From Abelmoschus esculentus (taxonomy: Eukaryota > Streptophyta > Magnoliopsida > Malvales > Malvaceae), in the NCBI GenBank assembly GCA_035048815.1, contig JAUCBN010000042.1, positions 14,174,501-14,238,500 on the forward strand: a DNA stretch of 64,000 nucleotides, written 5' to 3'. The notes beneath the pieces were generated by a model, which saw nothing but the letters and a program-made list of their open reading frames with translations, had not been told where the DNA came from and did no database searches. Shown one piece after another: positions 61,984-64,000 of the stretch. Positions within the stretch are counted from its first letter, which is position 1; each line of letters opens with the position of its first letter. Made by a program: the position numbers and the translations under genes.

Positions 61984-63692
61984 ATGCCTTTCAGCTTCAT
62001 TGCAGCGAGGAAGAAACACCGGAGAAGCAACACCAACACCGGGATCATACCGACCCTTGTATGTTATTTTCCTTCATATCATAACAAGTTCATCATTTGG
62101 AAGTTATTTTTTTAAGTTCCAACATCTTACATTTATATTTTTCAGGGATTTATAAACCTGCAGCATCCTGGGGAATTGAGGATCAAACGTCGTCATGGAT
62201 CGTCAATTTTCACACTCGAGGAGATGGAGGAGGCAACATGCTCTTTCAGTGACAAGAATCTGCTGGGGAAAGGAGGGTTTGGTCGAGTCTACGAGGGCAC
62301 TCTACGATCAGGGGAGGTATTTATAATTTTCCTAATGTTTGTTTAGCAATAGCACTGTTATTTCAATGAAAGAGTTATGCTACTTCAAAAGACGGTAATG
62401 AACCAAAGGGTGTAGGAAACATACAAATGTTCTCTTTGCTGTATTCTGAAGGTCGTTGCAGTAAAGAAAATGGAGTTGCCACCATCCAAAAAAGCTGAAG
62501 AACGTGAATAATATCTTGAGCAGACTTGACCATCCGAACCTGGTTTCGTTGATAGATTATAGTGCAGATGGGAAGCACCGGTTTCTGGTCTACGAATACA
62601 TGCAAAAGGGGAACCTGCAGGATCATTTAAATGGTAGGTTTCTACTAAAATCTGTTCCCAACCTAGTCCCACATTCATTTGACATCTATCAAATCTTGAA
62701 CTGCTGAAATAGGTAGCTGTGAAAAGAAAATGGATTGACCTTCAAGACTCAAAGTGGCAATCAGTGCATCTAGGGGACTTGCTTATCTCCATTGTAATTC
62801 TGAGGTTGGAATTCCCATATGTTCTTCTAAACGGTCACTTCGAAGCCAAGGTAAGAAACTTGCTTATTTTTTCAGCAAGCATTGACATTATAAAAAAACA
62901 TTCGTAACTAAAACTCTTACTACTCTTCACAGATATCAGACTTTGGACTAGCCAAGCTGATGCAGAGGGTCAAGAGATTGATGTGACTGCCAGAGTTCTT
63001 GGCACATTTGGCTATTTCGATCTCGAGTATACATCAGTATGCATCTTCATGTCAAACCTTTTCCCTACATTTCTCTTCTAATTCCAGACAAAAAGTATAG
63101 ATAAGTCTAAAATACTGGGTAAAAGAACTCTTATGCAACAAATATCTCATTTTTAACTTTCAATAGAAAAAATATTAGATGTTAGATTTTGTTAAACTAA
63201 ATTAGATTAGCAAAAGCAAGCATGATCTTGATTTTTCATTTGTCTTCTCTTATGACAGAGAGGGAAATTAACTTTACAGAGTGATGTTTATGCATTCAGG
63301 GTGGTTCTAAAGCTTTTGACGGGACGCAGAGTCATAGACTTAAACCAGGGACCAAGTGACCGGAACCTTGTAGTCAAGGTATGTTATAAGTTATAACAGC
63401 TTATAATTCAAAGAGGTTCCGACTCTATGGTTTCAAGGACTTGCAACAAATAAGTTGGCTATCTATGTCACAGGTTAGGCACATACTGAATGACAGAAAG
63501 AAATTACGAATGGTGAATGACCCAGAGATGGTTCGGAGTTCATACACCATCGAATCTATAGCAATGTTTGCAAACCTGGCATTTCGCTGTGTCCGTGTTA
63601 AGAGCAGAGAGCGACCTTCAATGCCAGAATGTGTGAAAGAACAGCAACTGATTTTCTGTACAAATGCAAAAGGCCTAGGGCATGCCATTTAG
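61984..63692 (+). pseudogene. Decayed receptor-like cytoplasmic kinase, PBL28-like
   Basis: Exon remnants: 61984-62058, 62146-62316, 62452-62633, 62713-62850, 62933-63036, 63259-63378, 63474-63692. Introns and splice sites remain, so it is not a processed copy. Kinase landmarks: FTLEEMEEATCSFSDKNLLG, GKGGFGRVYEG (nucleotide loop), VAVKKMEL (Lys), RLDHPNLVSL, GKHRFLVYEYMQKGNLQDHL, ISDFGLAKLM (DFG) and VRHILNDRKKLRMVNDPEM. Lesions: a deletion with frameshift after AEERE (62507-62520) removing the FRVEVD-type segment; Trp to stop in MDWP (62733-62735, TGA); loss of the HRD catalytic loop near 62815-62822; a one-base deletion after KLM (about 62962) that shifts frame to TGA. It cannot make an active kinase. 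The family identity is firm, and the exact parent copy is unknown. Confidence 0.88.
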
Positions 63693-64000
63693 GATGGGTT
63701 GAGCAATTTTTTTACCAGCAATAAAACTGTATCATATCAACAATAAGGCCACTACAAGTTAAGAGCAAACACTATTACCAGGGAAATTTGATAAGATGCC
63801 TAAAAAAGACAAGGTATTTGAGTAATCTATGAGTCAAAAGAAAAGAAATATTAGTAGGATTCATGCTCAAAAACATGTTAACGGAGCAAGGGAGAGGAAG
63901 CGCATTAGAAATTTGTCTAACACAATAACTTGAGGAAAAGTGACAAATGCAAGGAATATGTCAGGTGCAGTTTACCCTTCAAGTGTGCTCTACCGTCACG
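63693..64000. other. Right-edge flank
   Basis: Downstream flank of the kinase pseudogene. It holds no open frame or repeat I recognise, apart from AATAAA (63720-63725, GCAATAAAACTG), which may be the old poly(A) signal. Confidence 0.45.

Overview
The window is nuclear DNA from a flowering plant, most likely a eudicot. It is AT-rich, its genes carry short GT-AG introns, and it holds plant-only families: class II trehalose-phosphate synthase, ATL RING-H2, WAT1/UMAMIT, and an RSS3-type MYC_N protein. The spacers are filled with MITEs, SINE-like repeats and LTR remnants. I cannot fix the species from sequence alone.

Layout. 1-206: 3' end of an unidentified + strand gene. 2806-6749 (-): an 11-exon mitochondrial ALDH2B-type aldehyde dehydrogenase that I could rebuild to 535 aa. 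8339-10855 (-): splicing factor PRP31, 8 coding exons, 485 aa. 10.9-17.7 kb: a repeat-rich spacer with hAT-like MITEs and an LTR remnant. 17932-21562 (+): spermidine synthase, 9 exons, 339 aa. 22071-22150 (+): tRNA-Leu(AAG). 22.2-32.7 kb: AT-rich repeat desert. 33909-36693 (+): class II trehalose-phosphate synthase (TPS8/9/10 type), broken by one in-frame TGA. 38608-39720 (-): single-exon ATL46-like RING-H2 ligase. 42166-43878 (-): RSS3-like bHLH-MYC_N protein, 7 exons, 359 aa. 43.9-57.3 kb: spacer with nested MITEs, a fold-back hairpin and a 2.17-kb solo LTR. 57347-60818 (+): WAT1-related EamA transporter, 7 exons, 348 aa, with repeats in intron 3. 61984-63692 (+): decayed PBL28-like kinase pseudogene.

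The genes are unrelated housekeeping, metabolic and signalling genes, each with its own transcription unit. I see no operon-like or biosynthetic cluster and no clear candidate for a wholly new system. The best leads are: the lone nonsense codon in an otherwise intact TPS gene; clusters of a self-complementary decamer (GTWTCGAWAC) shared by two different LTR-like elements 38 kb apart; a GC-AG intron in the ALDH gene; a PRP31 start codon that ends exactly at its splice donor; a 340-bp tandem duplication in a spermidine synthase intron; and several nested or TSD-flanked MITEs.

Exon limits were placed by reading GT/GC-AG signals together with family conservation. UTRs and transcription starts are inferred only.
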